In this document: in pieces, positions 26,822 to 35,590 of the stretch
Numbering within the stretch: position 1 is the first letter of the stretch
Layout of the letters: each line of letters starts with the position of its first letter
DNA from: Pseudomonas putida
GTDB lineage: Bacteria > Pseudomonadota > Gammaproteobacteria > Pseudomonadales > Pseudomonadaceae
Direction: 5' to 3'
DNA length: 50,812 nt
Assembly: GCF_004357765.1 (NCBI RefSeq)
Contig: NZ_SMTE01000022.1
Coordinates: 1 to 50,812, forward strand
Translations under genes and position numbers: made by a program
Notes under the pieces: model-generated
Told to the model about the DNA's origin: nothing
The model's input: the letters and a program-made list of their open reading frames with translations, nothing else
Database searches by the model: none

Positions 26822-27721
26822 ATGCCCACGCAAAATGCCCGCGCAGACTCTCTGTCGCTGCTGCTGTTCACATTGCGCAGCGGCAAGCTGATGGCAATCA
26901 ATCTGCTCAAGGTGAGCGAAATCATCCCTTGCCCGCCTCTGACCCGGCTGCCGGAGGCACATCCGCACGTCAAGGGCGTGGCCACCCTGCGCGGTAACTC
27001 GCTATCGGTGATCGACCTGTCACGCGCCATTGGCGAACGCCCGCTGGCCGATCCGGACGGCGGTTGCCTGATCGTCACTGAGATCAGCCGCTCACGCCAG
27101 GGCTTACACGTCCAGGCCGTGAGCCGCATCGTTCATTGCCTGAGCACCGACATCAAACCGCCACCGTTCGGCTCCGGCAGCCGCTCGTTCATCACCGGCG
27201 TGACCCGGGTGGACAACACCCTGGTGCAGGTACTGGACATCGAAAAGGTCATCCACGCCATTACCCCGCCCCCTCCCGAAGCCCACCCCGGTGCGCTCGG
27301 AGAAGAAGATGCCAGCCTTCTGGCTGCCGCCAATATTCTGGTAGTCGATGACAGCCAGGTCGCCTTGCAGCAATCGGTGCACACATTGCGCAACCTCGGC
27401 ATCGACTGCCACACCGCCCGCAGTGCCAAGGACGCGATCAACGTACTGCTGGAACTGCAAGGCACCGCACAGGAAATCAATATCGTCGTCTCCGATATCG
27501 AAATGTCGGAAATGGATGGTTTCGCGTTCACCCGCACCCTGCGTGAAACCCCGGATTTCCAGCACCTGTACGTGCTGCTGCATACCTCGCTGGACAGCAC
27601 CATGAGCGGCGAGAAGGCCAGGCAGGCCGGGGCCAATGCCATTCTCACCAAGTTTTCATCGCCGGAACTCACCGATTGCCTGGTGGTGGCCGCCCGCGCC
27701 GTGGTGTTCAGCGAGCGTTGA
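26822..27721 (+). CDS. cheV: Chemotaxis coupling protein CheV
   Basis: This 299-residue cytoplasmic protein fuses a CheW-like domain (about 10-155) to a response-regulator receiver domain (about 172-299). The CheW part couples receptors to CheA. The receiver has the acidic pair in VVDDSQ and the phospho-acceptor Asp225 in VVSDIEM, so phosphorylation by CheA should tune the coupling (adaptation). The ATG follows an AAGGT motif. Pseudomonads have several CheV paralogues, and which one this is cannot be told. Its place directly after the adhesin exporter, and near a diguanylate cyclase, suggests a link between surface attachment and taxis, but that is inference from position. Confidence 0.93.
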   Translation: MPTQNARADSLSLLLFTLRSGKLMAINLLKVSEIIPCPPLTRLPEAHPHVKGVATLRGNSLSVIDLSRAIGERPLADPDGGCLIVTEISRSRQGLHVQAVSRIVHCLSTDIKPPPFGSGSRSFITGVTRVDNTLVQVLDIEKVIHAITPPPPEAHPGALGEEDASLLAAANILVVDDSQVALQQSVHTLRNLGIDCHTARSAKDAINVLLELQGTAQEINIVVSDIEMSEMDGFAFTRTLRETPDFQHLYVLLHTSLDSTMSGEKARQAGANAILTKFSSPELTDCLVVAARAVVFSER

Positions 27722-27725
27722 CTAC

Positions 27726-27743
27726 CCTGTCATAATTGACAGG
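27726..27743. other. Perfect inverted repeat after cheV
   Basis: CCTGTCA-TAAT-TGACAGG lies 4 bp after the cheV stop. It looks more like an operator or short hairpin than a terminator, since no T run follows. A second perfect stem, CCCTGGC/GCCAGGG, lies at 27785-27803 and is followed by CATAAT (27820-27825), a possible -10 box for the next gene. Confidence 0.5.
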
Positions 27744-27854
27744 TGAGGCACCTGCCGAGCCGCTGTTATATTCAGCGACAAACTCCCTGGCTCAGGGCCA
27801 GGGGTGTCTCGGGCATAATTCGCGCCCCTCGCATGCCTTTTGCCGGAATCGCGT

Positions 27855-28178
27855 ATGAAGTTTCTTAGTTCTCTCCTGATTTCCTGTGCGTTGTTCAGTG
27901 GCGTCGCTCAAGCGTCCAGCAACCAAGCCTGGGCCGACTATCGCAAGACAGTGATCGATGCTTGCCTCAAGGCCAGCCAACTCAAAGGCGCCTACGTCCT
28001 CAGCACATTCGCCGACTTCGACGACCAGGTCGGCATCAGCGCATTGCTGATCGAGGGGATGTACCCTCAGAAACACATGAACGGCAAGCGAGGCACCGAG
28101 CTGTGCCTGTACGACCGCGAGAAGAATGTGGCCGCGGTCAGCGAGTGGGACCTCAAGGTCGACGTCAGCAAGTCATAG
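27855..28178 (+). CDS. Small exported protein of unknown function
   Basis: This 107-residue protein has a clear signal peptide (hydrophobic residues 2-19, cleavage after AQA near 20), so the mature part is periplasmic or secreted. I chose the ATG at 27855 because it begins the signal sequence; an upstream TTG is unlikely. The mature region is charged, with two Cys that could form a disulfide, and no family was recognised. It stands alone between cheV and a second small exported protein, both on the plus strand, with its own possible promoter. Confidence 0.7.
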   Translation: MKFLSSLLISCALFSGVAQASSNQAWADYRKTVIDACLKASQLKGAYVLSTFADFDDQVGISALLIEGMYPQKHMNGKRGTELCLYDREKNVAAVSEWDLKVDVSKS

Positions 28179-28362
28179 TTCGGCAAACCATCGCCAGAGG
28201 CTCTAGCACGGGACAATCCCGCGCTTTTGCGGTCGTTCGCCGCGTTATAGTTACCTTTTGCGCAATAGTGCTTATCGCGTCGGGTGCTGTTTCCCCGGGC
28301 TGGGAGCGATTAACTTAGTCCCTGTCCTCATAGCACTTGCATCGCAAGAAGGTAAGTAACAA

Positions 28363-28584
28363 ATGTCCAACAGTATGGGTGTTGCCAGCGTTTTCATTCT
28401 GTCTTCCCTGTTGTTGTCGCCCCTGGCCATGGCCGAAGAATCCCCGGCTTTCGTTGCCCGCAATGCCGAGCTCGCTGCGGTTCACCAACAAGCCCGTGAA
28501 GCCGTCGCACAACAGGCACCTGCCGTAAAAGCCCCGCAACAGACAGCCTCTAAAACCAGCCAAGATGCTAATCTCGACGGCTGA
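28363..28584 (+). CDS. Small exported Ala/Gln-rich peptide
   Basis: This 73-residue product starts at an ATG preceded by AAGGTAAG. Residues 1-25 form a signal peptide ending in AMA. The mature part of about 48 residues is hydrophilic, helical and rich in Ala, Gln and Val, without Cys. A good rho-independent terminator follows at 28659-28687, so this is a discrete transcript. No family or function was recognised. The good ribosome site, signal peptide and terminator together support a real gene despite its size. Confidence 0.7.
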   Translation: MSNSMGVASVFILSSLLLSPLAMAEESPAFVARNAELAAVHQQAREAVAQQAPAVKAPQQTASKTSQDANLDG

Positions 28585-28658
28585 GCGTGGCCGACCCGCG
28601 TTTGCGTTTTCCCTCCGCTAGCGCATGGGCACCCTCGGTGTCCCTATGTTAGCCTTTT

Positions 28659-28687
28659 AAAGCCGCTGCCGATCAGCGGCTTTTTTT
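28659..28687 (+). terminator. Rho-independent terminator
   Basis: AAAGCCGCTG pairs with CAGCGGC plus the first T bases around the five-base loop CCGAT, and seven T follow. It lies 75 bp after the small exported peptide and before the porin promoter. Confidence 0.92.
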
Positions 28688-28778
28688 ATGTGCGCTCCGA
28701 GCGTCTCATTGCTAACAAGAAAGTTGCACATTCAAAAATAAGAGCTGTCACACCGTCAGACCAAAGGAGCTAGTACCG

Positions 28779-30116
28779 GTGCCTTCCGCGTTTCGTTTCA
28801 CCCCGCTTTTCCTTGCATTATCCGCAACTATTCCTTGCACCGCTCAGGCAGATGAAGACCCAGCAGAGGGCTTCATCGAGGGTTCTTCGCTGAACCTGCA
28901 TCTGCGTAACGCTTACTTCAACCGCGACAACCACAACACTGGCAAGCACGACATGCGCGAATGGGGCCAAGGCGCGGTCCTGCGCTTCGAGTCGGGTTAC
29001 ACCCCAGGCACCGTAGGCTTTGGCCTCGACGCCCATGCCATGCTGGGATTGAAACTCGACGGCGGCGGCGGCCATGCAGGCAGCAGCATCCTGCCGATCC
29101 ACCAGAAGAACGAGGATGAACTGGGCGCCGCCCCTCACTCATTCTCCACTGCTGGTGCGGCGCTCAAGATCAAGGCCTTCGACACTGAACTCAAGGCCGG
29201 CGACCTGTTTCTCACCAATCCAGTGATCGCCGGCGGCGAGACGCGCATGCTGCCGCAGACCTTCCGCGGCTTCAGCCTGACCAACACCAGCGTCGACGGC
29301 CTGCTGCTCGAAGGTGGCCAGGTCAGTTTCACCAAGCCGTACAACCAGAGCGGCCACCGCCGCATCGACACCTTCTACGGCCTGCTGGACGACAATGCCA
29401 AGAGCAAGCACCTGAACTGGGCAGGCCTGTCGTGGAGCGGCACCGAGAACATCACCGCCAACCTGTACGCGTCCGAGCTCAAGGACATCTGGAACCAGTA
29501 CTACGCCGACTTCGACTACACCTACGTGGTCAACGACAGGGTCAGCCTCAACCCGGGCGTGCACTTCTATCACACCCAGGACACCGGCCAGGCGCTGCTC
29601 GGCAAGATCGACAACAACACCTACAGCGTTCACTTCACCGTCAACGCCGGCTATCACAGCGTCACTGCCGCCTACCAGCGGGTCAACGGCGATACGCCGT
29701 TCGACTACATCAACCAGGGCGACAGCGTGTACCTGGACAACTCGCGCATGTATTCGGACTTCAACGCCCCGAACGAGCGCTCGTGGAAACTGCAGTACGA
29801 CTACAACTTCGCCGGACTCGGCATTCCTGGCCTGACGTCGTCGCTGTCGTACTCGCGCGGTGAAGCCGACCTGAGCAAGGTTGATCAGGACAACCAGCAC
29901 TACAACTATTACTACAATGCCAATGGCAAGAATGCTACGCACTGGGAACGCGACCTGGACGTCAAGTACGTGTTCCAGGAAGGCGAGCTGAAGGACCTGT
30001 CGGTGCAGCTGCGCTACGCCACCCATCGCGGCGGCCAAGGGTACTGGGCTGCCGACGCGAGCAAGGACAACGACGAGCTGCGTGTGATCGTCGACTATCC
30101 GCTGAACATCTTCTAA
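28779..30116 (+). CDS. Outer-membrane porin, OprD family
   Basis: This 445-residue substrate-specific porin forms an 18-strand beta-barrel in the family. It starts with GTG after AAAGGAGC. The signal peptide ends at about residue 24 (AQA before DED). The conserved [10 protein letters not shown] start of mature OprD proteins, repeated aromatic-ended beta strands and an RxxxDYPLNIF C-terminal strand ending in Phe (the BAM signal) are all visible. Relatives import amino acids, small peptides or aromatic acids; the substrate here cannot be read from sequence. It is a single-gene unit with a terminator before it and a strong hairpin after it. Confidence 0.93.
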   Translation: MPSAFRFTPLFLALSATIPCTAQADEDPAEGFIEGSSLNLHLRNAYFNRDNHNTGKHDMREWGQGAVLRFESGYTPGTVGFGLDAHAMLGLKLDGGGGHAGSSILPIHQKNEDELGAAPHSFSTAGAALKIKAFDTELKAGDLFLTNPVIAGGETRMLPQTFRGFSLTNTSVDGLLLEGGQVSFTKPYNQSGHRRIDTFYGLLDDNAKSKHLNWAGLSWSGTENITANLYASELKDIWNQYYADFDYTYVVNDRVSLNPGVHFYHTQDTGQALLGKIDNNTYSVHFTVNAGYHSVTAAYQRVNGDTPFDYINQGDSVYLDNSRMYSDFNAPNERSWKLQYDYNFAGLGIPGLTSSLSYSRGEADLSKVDQDNQHYNYYYNANGKNATHWERDLDVKYVFQEGELKDLSVQLRYATHRGGQGYWAADASKDNDELRVIVDYPLNIF

Positions 30117-30152
30117 GCCCCATTTTTGCCGCCCTGGAGCGCTACAGCGCCT

Positions 30153-30190
30153 CACCCATCGAACGCCGCGCAGGCGGCGGTCGATGGGTG
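30153..30190. terminator. Hairpin after the porin gene
   Basis: CACCCATCGA (30153-30162) pairs perfectly with TCGATGGGTG (30181-30190), and the loop contains another GC-rich stem. It starts 36 bp after the porin stop. There is no T run, so it may terminate weakly or protect the 3' end of the porin message. Confidence 0.5.
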
Positions 30191-30304
30191 CACCAGCGTA
30201 GAACACCAGATAACCACCCGGAACCACCGCCACCTCCCTAAAAGCGACGCCACTTCATCGGATACCCCCTTCCGAGCTTGTTAGACAAACCCCGCTTCCC
30301 TAAA

Positions 30305-31840
30305 ATGTCGCGCGCTGCATCAGGCCCTGCCACCGCATTAGCGAGCATGCTCATCCGATCATCGCGTTTCGCCGTCTACAGGTCGCACCCGGAGCTGATC
30401 CTTACCGTGGGCAGTTGCCTCGCCGTGCTCGCTATCGTGGCCATCGTCGGTTATCTGCTGATGCGCGAACGGGTGAACGTCGAACAGTCGGCCGTGCGCT
30501 CGTCGAACAACATCGTCCAGCTCATCGAGAGCGACATCCTGCGTAACGTCGAACTCTACGACCACTCTCTACAGGAGCTGGTCTGGGCGGTGAGCCGCAA
30601 GGAACTGCGGGAAATGCCCGAGGTGCTGCGCCAGCACCTGCTGTTCAACCACGCCATCGACCGCAAGCGTGGCGACGTGCTCTGGGTCGATAAACAAGGC
30701 AACGTGGTCGGCGACTCCACCCGCACCGACGCCCCCTCGCTCAACCTCACCGACAGCAGCGTGTTCCAGGCGCATTTGCACAATGCCGGCCTCGGTCTGC
30801 TGGTCGGCCCACCGTTCAAATCCCAGTTGGCCAACCAAGCGTGGAGTATCAGCTTCAGCCGACGCATCGATGATGCTGACGGCCGATTCGCTGGCGTGGC
30901 AGTCGGCGCCTTGCGGCTGTCCTACTTCAGCAAACTGTTCCAGCGCCTGGAAATCGGCGAAAACAGCAGTGTGAACCTGCTCAACACCGACGGCCAGTTG
31001 CTTGCCCGGCAACCCATGCGCCCACAAGATCCGCCGCTAGGGTCCAATTTCGCCGCGTATCCCAACTTCAAACGTATCCTCAGCCAGCACTCCGGCAGCT
31101 TCTCCGCGCAATCAGGATTGTTCGGAGAGCAGCGCATGTATACCTTCGCCCAGGTCGGCAACCTGCCATTGATCGTATTGGTGGTGCATGCCCGAGACGA
31201 AGTGTTCCAGCCCTGGCGGCGCACTGCCCTGTTGGTCGGGGTGGCTACCGGCCTACTGTGCATTGGCATCCTCTGGCTGACGCTGCTGCTGGGCCGTGAA
31301 CTGCGCCGCCGCCAACTGGCCGAGCAAGGCCTGGCGACCCTCGCCGCCACTGACAGTCTCACCGGCCTGCCTAACCGGCGACGCCTCGACCAGGTGCTAC
31401 GCCAGGAATGGGCACGCGCCCAACGCAACCGCAAGCCGCTGGCGGTACTGATGGTGGATGTGGATCATTTCAAGGCTTTCAACCAACGTCACGGCCATGC
31501 GGGGGGTGACCATGCACTGCGCGAGGTGGCCAAGACCATCGAACGCTGCATTCGCCGGCCTGCCGATCTGGCGGCTCGCTACGGAGGTGAGGAGTTTCAG
31601 GTGGTGTTGCCGGAAACCGATCTGGCCGGTGCTCAGCTGCTTGCTGAGCGGATCCGCGCCAGCGTCGCGGCCTTGGCGCCCTTGGGTGAAGACACTCACT
31701 CGGTGACAGTGAGCATCGGCATCGGGTTATACAGACCTGGCACCCAGGACGATCTGGCGAGCGTACTGGGTGCCGCGGACGAAGCGGCCTACCGGGCCAA
31801 GGCCAAAGGCCGTAACCGGGTAGAGGGGCCCACCGCTTAG
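30305..31840 (+). CDS. Membrane diguanylate cyclase with sensor domain
   Basis: This 511-residue inner-membrane enzyme makes c-di-GMP from GTP. Two membrane helices (about 31-52 and 304-327) flank a periplasmic sensor region of about 250 residues of the PDC/CACHE type. The cytoplasmic GGDEF domain follows; its active-site loop is GGEEF at 427-431, which is catalytically competent. The inhibitory I-site RxxD is intact at 418-421, so product feedback is expected. Start choice is uncertain: ATG 30305 has no strong ribosome site, and ATG 30347 is an alternative. It converges with the DUF2383 gene, and their stop codons overlap. Confidence 0.93.
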   Translation: MSRAASGPATALASMLIRSSRFAVYRSHPELILTVGSCLAVLAIVAIVGYLLMRERVNVEQSAVRSSNNIVQLIESDILRNVELYDHSLQELVWAVSRKELREMPEVLRQHLLFNHAIDRKRGDVLWVDKQGNVVGDSTRTDAPSLNLTDSSVFQAHLHNAGLGLLVGPPFKSQLANQAWSISFSRRIDDADGRFAGVAVGALRLSYFSKLFQRLEIGENSSVNLLNTDGQLLARQPMRPQDPPLGSNFAAYPNFKRILSQHSGSFSAQSGLFGEQRMYTFAQVGNLPLIVLVVHARDEVFQPWRRTALLVGVATGLLCIGILWLTLLLGRELRRRQLAEQGLATLAATDSLTGLPNRRRLDQVLRQEWARAQRNRKPLAVLMVDVDHFKAFNQRHGHAGGDHALREVAKTIERCIRRPADLAARYGGEEFQVVLPETDLAGAQLLAERIRASVAALAPLGEDTHSVTVSIGIGLYRPGTQDDLASVLGAADEAAYRAKAKGRNRVEGPTA

Positions 31841-32313
31841 GAGCGGGCGCGGGCGGCGTCGCGCAAGGCCTTGACCTGGTCATGGTTGCGCTGCACGCCC
31901 TGTAACTGCCGCTCGACCAAGGCATAGGCATCATCGGTAGCAGTGCGGCCGTGCTTGACCAGCTTTTCCCGCGCTTCCTTGTAGGCTTTCAGCGCATGGT
32001 CCTCGCCACGTTCCACTTCGTTGAGCACGGCCTCCTCGCTTTTGCCGGTTACCATCGACTTAAGGTTGACCCAGCCACGATGCAGGTCACCGCTGACACT
32101 GGTCGAGGTTTCCGGGTCGCCACCCAGGCGACGGACTTCGCTCTGAAGTTCGGCGGCCGCATTGGCGCATTCACCGGCACGCTGCACGAAGAAAGCTTTC
32201 AATTCAGGATTCTTGACGTCATCGGCCGACTCCTTGAAACCCTTCTCGCCGTCCTTGCTGTACTCGATCAGATCGTTCAGTACATCGATCACGTCTTGGT
32301 TGGGGTTGCTCAT
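31837..32313 (-). CDS. DUF2383 (PA2169-family) four-helix-bundle protein
   Basis: This 158-residue soluble protein has the ferritin-like four-helix pattern of the PA2169 family (DUF2383). The start at 32313 is supported by AGGAG upstream; the longer frame adds an unlikely hydrophobic tail. The helices are rich in Glu, Lys and Ala, with conserved NDLIEYSKDGExGF at about 11-25 and an LxxxERGEDHAL stretch near 105. Family members are linked to stress or stationary phase, but no activity is established. Its stop codon overlaps that of the convergent diguanylate cyclase by three bases. Confidence 0.88.
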   Translation of the reverse strand: MSNPNQDVIDVLNDLIEYSKDGEKGFKESADDVKNPELKAFFVQRAGECANAAAELQSEVRRLGGDPETSTSVSGDLHRGWVNLKSMVTGKSEEAVLNEVERGEDHALKAYKEAREKLVKHGRTATDDAYALVERQLQGVQRNHDQVKALRDAARARS

Positions 32314-32427
32314 GGCTTGCACTCCTAGGCAGGTGATAGTCACCAGGAGAATTGCAGTTGCCATGCCAAATCCAGACAAAGAATAAAATTCTTGAAAAAC
32401 AAAGAGTTATATAAAATTACGGAGGCT

Positions 32428-32462
32428 ACCCAAGCGGCGTTCTGCATGATCGCCGCTTGGGT
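32428..32462 (+). other. Long perfect hairpin upstream of DUF3820 gene
   Basis: ACCCAAGCGGCG (32428-32439) pairs perfectly with CGCCGCTTGGGT (32451-32462) around an 11-base loop, 50 bp before the start codon of the next gene. An A/T-rich stretch (32380-32420) precedes it. Without a T run it is not a standard terminator. It may be a regulatory leader structure or part of a small RNA. Confidence 0.65.
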
Positions 32463-32512
32463 GCTCGTGCAGTTTGCAGTATGGTCGGCGTTTTCCTTCA
32501 CCAGGCCCGCCG

Positions 32513-32734
32513 ATGAAACCCGAGATGTTGGAACTGCTGGTCACCCGGAGCATGCCCTTTGGCAAGTACCAGGGTCGAGTCATCGCCGATTTGCCCGGCG
32601 ACTATCTCGCCTGGTTCGCCCGTAAGGGATTTCCGAAAGGTGAACTGGGCGGGTTGTTGGCATTGATGCACGAGGTCGACCACAATGGCCTGGCCGACCT
32701 GCTGATACCCTTACGCCAGAAACATCAGCGCTGA
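32513..32734 (+). CDS. DUF3820 family protein
   Basis: This 73-residue protein has the DUF3820 core: a MPFGKYQGxxIxxLPxxYLxWF stretch at about 14-37, followed by a helical half. I chose ATG 32513 because it sits just before the conserved MLxLL part; longer upstream frames run through the leader hairpin. DUF3820 proteins include a P. aeruginosa member described as a quorum-sensing-regulated virulence factor; the mechanism is not known. No strong ribosome site is seen. It stands alone, followed by REP sequences. Confidence 0.8.
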   Translation: MKPEMLELLVTRSMPFGKYQGRVIADLPGDYLAWFARKGFPKGELGGLLALMHEVDHNGLADLLIPLRQKHQR

Positions 32735-32736
32735 TA

Positions 32737-32883
32737 TCTTCGCGGGCAGCCCGCTCCCACAGGACCTCAGCCGCTACCAGAGCCGAAGCCGTACCTGTGG
32801 GAGATCACCCCGCCCTTCTGCGCTGCGCTGTCGCGCAGAGAACTGTGGCCACTGTGGGAGCGGGCTTGCCCGCGAAGAGGCCA
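32737..32883. repeat. REP cluster (two inverted REP units)
   Basis: A REP unit at 32737-32762 (TTCGCGGGCAGCCCGCTCC core) and an inverted one at 32852-32883 (GTGGGAGCGGGCTTGCCCGC core) flank about 90 bp. The middle contains a further half-unit (CCTGTGGGAGAT, 32793-32804) and a 22-bp module (32822-32843) that recurs exactly at 50675-50696. These match the common REP sequence of P. putida. They lie between the DUF3820 gene and fruA and may stabilise either 3' end. Confidence 0.88.
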
Positions 32884-32902
32884 TAGAAGGCAGTCGATCG
32901 TT

Positions 32903-34645
32903 TCAGCCCTTAACCGGTGCCACCGCTAACTCCACCTGCTCCCCTTTCTTGATCAACGCGTACACCACCGCTGTCACCAGACTACCGGCAACGATCGCCA
33001 ACAGGTACAACAGCGCGTGGTTGATCGCGTTGGGAATGAGCAACACGAACAGGCCGCCATGGGGCGCCATCAGCTTGCAGCCGAAGTACATCGACAATGC
33101 CCCGGTCAATGCGCCGCCAGCGATGCTCGCCGGAATCACCCGCAGCGGGTCCTTGGCGGCAAACGGGATAGCCCCTTCGGAAATAAAGCACAGACCCAGC
33201 GCCAGGGCCGCCTTACCCGCCTCACGCTCGCTCTGGGCGAACTTGCGCCGAGCCAGGAAGGTGGCGATGCCCAAGCCGATTGGCGGCACCATGCCAGCAG
33301 CCATGGTAGCGGCCATCGGCGCATAGCTGGATGACGCCAGCAGGCCGACCGAGAAGGCGTAGGCAGCCTTGTTGATCGGACCGCCCAGGTCGACGCACAT
33401 CATCCCGCCCAGCAACAGGCCGAGAAGGATGGCGTTGGTGGTGCCCATGCTGTCGAGGAAATGCGTCAACCCGACCAGCATCGCCGCCACCGGCTGACCG
33501 ACCACGTAGATCATCACCAGCCCGGTGAACAGGCTGGCAAGCAGCGGAATGATGAGGATCGGTTTCAGTGCCTCCAGGCTGCTCGGCAGTCGCACCCAAC
33601 GGGCAATCGCTTTGGCGCTGTAACCGGCCAGGAAGCCGGCGACGATACCGCCGATGAAACCTGCGCCCAAGGTGCTGGCCAACAGTCCACCGATCATCCC
33701 CGGCGCGAGGCCTGGACGGTCGGCGATCGACCAGGCGATGTAGCCCGCCAGCAGCGGCACCATCAGTTTGAACGCCGCCTCTCCACCGATCTGCATCAAT
33801 GCCGCGGGCAAGGTGTTCGGCTCCTTGTAAGCCTCGATGCCGAACACGAACGACAACGCGATCAGCAAGCCACCGGCCACCACCATCGGCAACATGAACG
33901 ACACGCCGGTCAGCAGATGCTTGTACACCCCGGTTTTCTCGGCCTGGGCGGAGCCAGGCGCGGCAGCGGCATCGTTGGCGCCTTCCTGCTTGGCCTCGCG
34001 CAAGGCCTTGTCCAGGGTCGCGCCGGGCTGTTTGAGGGCAATGCCGGTGCCGCAGCGGTAGATGCGCTTGCCGGCGAAACGGGCGGTGGGCACCTCGATG
34101 TCGGCGGCGAGCAGCACCACATCGGCCTCATCGATGGCCTGGGCCGACAGCGGATTGCGTGCGCCGACCGAACCCTGAGTCTCGACGTTCAAGGTGTAGC
34201 CCAATTGTTCGGCCGCTTGCTGCAGGGCCTCGGCGGCCATGAAGGTGTGCGCGACCCCCGTGGGGCAAGCCGTGACCGCGACGATGCGTGTCCGGGCCTC
34301 GGGCAGTGGCTCTTGTGCCTGGGCCGGCACCGCCTCGAGCAACGTCGCGCCCTGCGCGGCCTCGTCGAGAAAACCTTCGCGGTCGGCCAGTGCCTGGGCC
34401 GGTGTGCTCTGATAGACGCGCTTGCCAACGAAGCGATCCAGTGCCACCGGGCCGGTGCCGACCACCAACACCCAGTCGGCATCGGCGATCTGCGTCGCGC
34501 TCAACTGGCGCTCGGGATGCTCGGCATCCTGCACTTCGACACAGGTCCGCCATCCACGTCGCTGCGCTGCCGCTGCCAGCAGACGGGCACTGAGAATACT
34601 GGACACCTGACCGTTGGGGCAGGCGGTAACGATGGCGATGTTCAT
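32903..34645 (-). CDS. fruA: Fructose PTS enzyme IIB'BC
   Basis: This 580-residue inner-membrane permease takes up fructose and phosphorylates it to fructose 1-phosphate. The N-terminal half holds two EIIB domains: a degenerate B' domain with Cys9 in VTACPNG and the active B domain with Cys127 in VTACPTGVAHT. The EIIC membrane domain runs from about 240 to the end, with the GGMxxVDLGGPxNKAA motif. The ATG at 34645 overlaps the fruK stop as ATGA. It is the last gene of fruBKA, and the phosphoryl group comes from FruB. An upstream TTG in frame was rejected because ATG gives the exact overlap. Confidence 0.96.
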   Translation of the reverse strand: MNIAIVTACPNGQVSSILSARLLAAAAQRRGWRTCVEVQDAEHPERQLSATQIADADWVLVVGTGPVALDRFVGKRVYQSTPAQALADREGFLDEAAQGATLLEAVPAQAQEPLPEARTRIVAVTACPTGVAHTFMAAEALQQAAEQLGYTLNVETQGSVGARNPLSAQAIDEADVVLLAADIEVPTARFAGKRIYRCGTGIALKQPGATLDKALREAKQEGANDAAAAPGSAQAEKTGVYKHLLTGVSFMLPMVVAGGLLIALSFVFGIEAYKEPNTLPAALMQIGGEAAFKLMVPLLAGYIAWSIADRPGLAPGMIGGLLASTLGAGFIGGIVAGFLAGYSAKAIARWVRLPSSLEALKPILIIPLLASLFTGLVMIYVVGQPVAAMLVGLTHFLDSMGTTNAILLGLLLGGMMCVDLGGPINKAAYAFSVGLLASSSYAPMAATMAAGMVPPIGLGIATFLARRKFAQSEREAGKAALALGLCFISEGAIPFAAKDPLRVIPASIAGGALTGALSMYFGCKLMAPHGGLFVLLIPNAINHALLYLLAIVAGSLVTAVVYALIKKGEQVELAVAPVKG

Positions 34646-35589
34646 CGGCAACCCTCTTGTTGTTCTGTCAGGCGCACCTGGGTTTCGAAGCGGGCCAGTT
34701 GCTCGCGGTCACGGATGCCGAAGCCGACCTGGCTGACCGCCTGCGCGGCGATCGCCGTGGCCCGGCGCAAGGTCTGTGCCGCAGGCTCGGCCTGCAACAG
34801 GCCATGGACCATGCCTGCCACAAGCGAGTCGCCCGCTCCCACGGTGCTGGCGACCTGCACCCGGGGCGGCAGGGCCTGCAGGGCAAGGTCGGCGGCAAAC
34901 CAGCACACGCCTTTCTCGCCATCGGACACCACCACATGCTCGATGCCCTGGGCCAGCAACTGCTCGGCCGCACCGCGCTGCTCCGCCGGGCCATGCACCT
35001 GCACGCCGAGCAGATCGCCCAGCTCCTCGGTATTGGGCTTGACCAGCCAAGGCACGCTGTCGAGCCCGGCTTTCAGCGCCTGGCCGCTGCTGTCGAGGGC
35101 GACCTTGAGGCCCAGGCCCTTGAGTTGAGCGAGCAACTGGCCGAACCACTGCGCACTGATGCCGCGAGGCAGACTGCCGGCCACCACCACCGCCGCATGC
35201 CCGGGCGCCACCTGCAGCAACCGCCGCATCAGCGCACTGCACGCGGCTTCGTCGACTTCCGGTCCCGGGCCATTGATATCGGTGACCCGCCCATCGGCCT
35301 CGACCAGCTTGATGTTGCTGCGGCTCTCGCCGGGCACTCGCACGAAGCAATCGGCGAAACCGCGCCAGGCGATCAAGTCTTCGAACGGTTGCAGATTGTC
35401 CTGGCCGAGAAAGCCCGCGACGGTGACGCTGTGCCCCAGGTCGGCCAGCACCTGGGCGACGTTCAGGCCCTTGCCGGCGGCATGGCTGTGCTGGGCCAGG
35501 GCACGGTTGACCGCCCCAGCGCGCAGGGTGTCCAGGCCGATGGTGATATCCAGCGCCGGGTTGAGGGTCAGGGTGAGAATCTTGGCCAT
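34642..35589 (-). CDS. fruK: 1-Phosphofructokinase
   Basis: This 315-residue PfkB-family cytoplasmic kinase turns fructose 1-phosphate into fructose 1,6-bisphosphate. It begins MAKILTLTLNPALD, the usual FruK start with the catalytic-fold N-terminal sheet. The glycine-rich signature AAGKGLNVAQ lies near 44-53, and the C-terminal TVGAGDS motif with the catalytic Asp is near 250. A longer upstream frame is just the other reading of fruB. It overlaps the end of fruB by little or nothing and the start of fruA by four bases, so all three are one translationally linked operon. Confidence 0.97.
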   Translation of the reverse strand: MAKILTLTLNPALDITIGLDTLRAGAVNRALAQHSHAAGKGLNVAQVLADLGHSVTVAGFLGQDNLQPFEDLIAWRGFADCFVRVPGESRSNIKLVEADGRVTDINGPGPEVDEAACSALMRRLLQVAPGHAAVVVAGSLPRGISAQWFGQLLAQLKGLGLKVALDSSGQALKAGLDSVPWLVKPNTEELGDLLGVQVHGPAEQRGAAEQLLAQGIEHVVVSDGEKGVCWFAADLALQALPPRVQVASTVGAGDSLVAGMVHGLLQAEPAAQTLRRATAIAAQAVSQVGFGIRDREQLARFETQVRLTEQQEGCR

Positions 35590-35590
35590 G

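Noticed and set aside
28272-28463. Short minus-strand frames opposite the small exported peptide
   Set aside because: No ribosome site; the plus-strand gene has a signal peptide and a terminator.
32392-32417. TTGAAA and TATAAA as a sigma70 promoter for the DUF3820 gene
   Set aside because: The spacing of about 12-14 bp is too short for a normal promoter.
32737-32883. CRISPR-like array
   Set aside because: The repeats are inverted REP units without regular spacers, and no cas gene is present.
33461-35128. A 555-codon plus-strand frame opposite fruA and fruK
   Set aside because: Antisense shadow of well-identified PTS genes.
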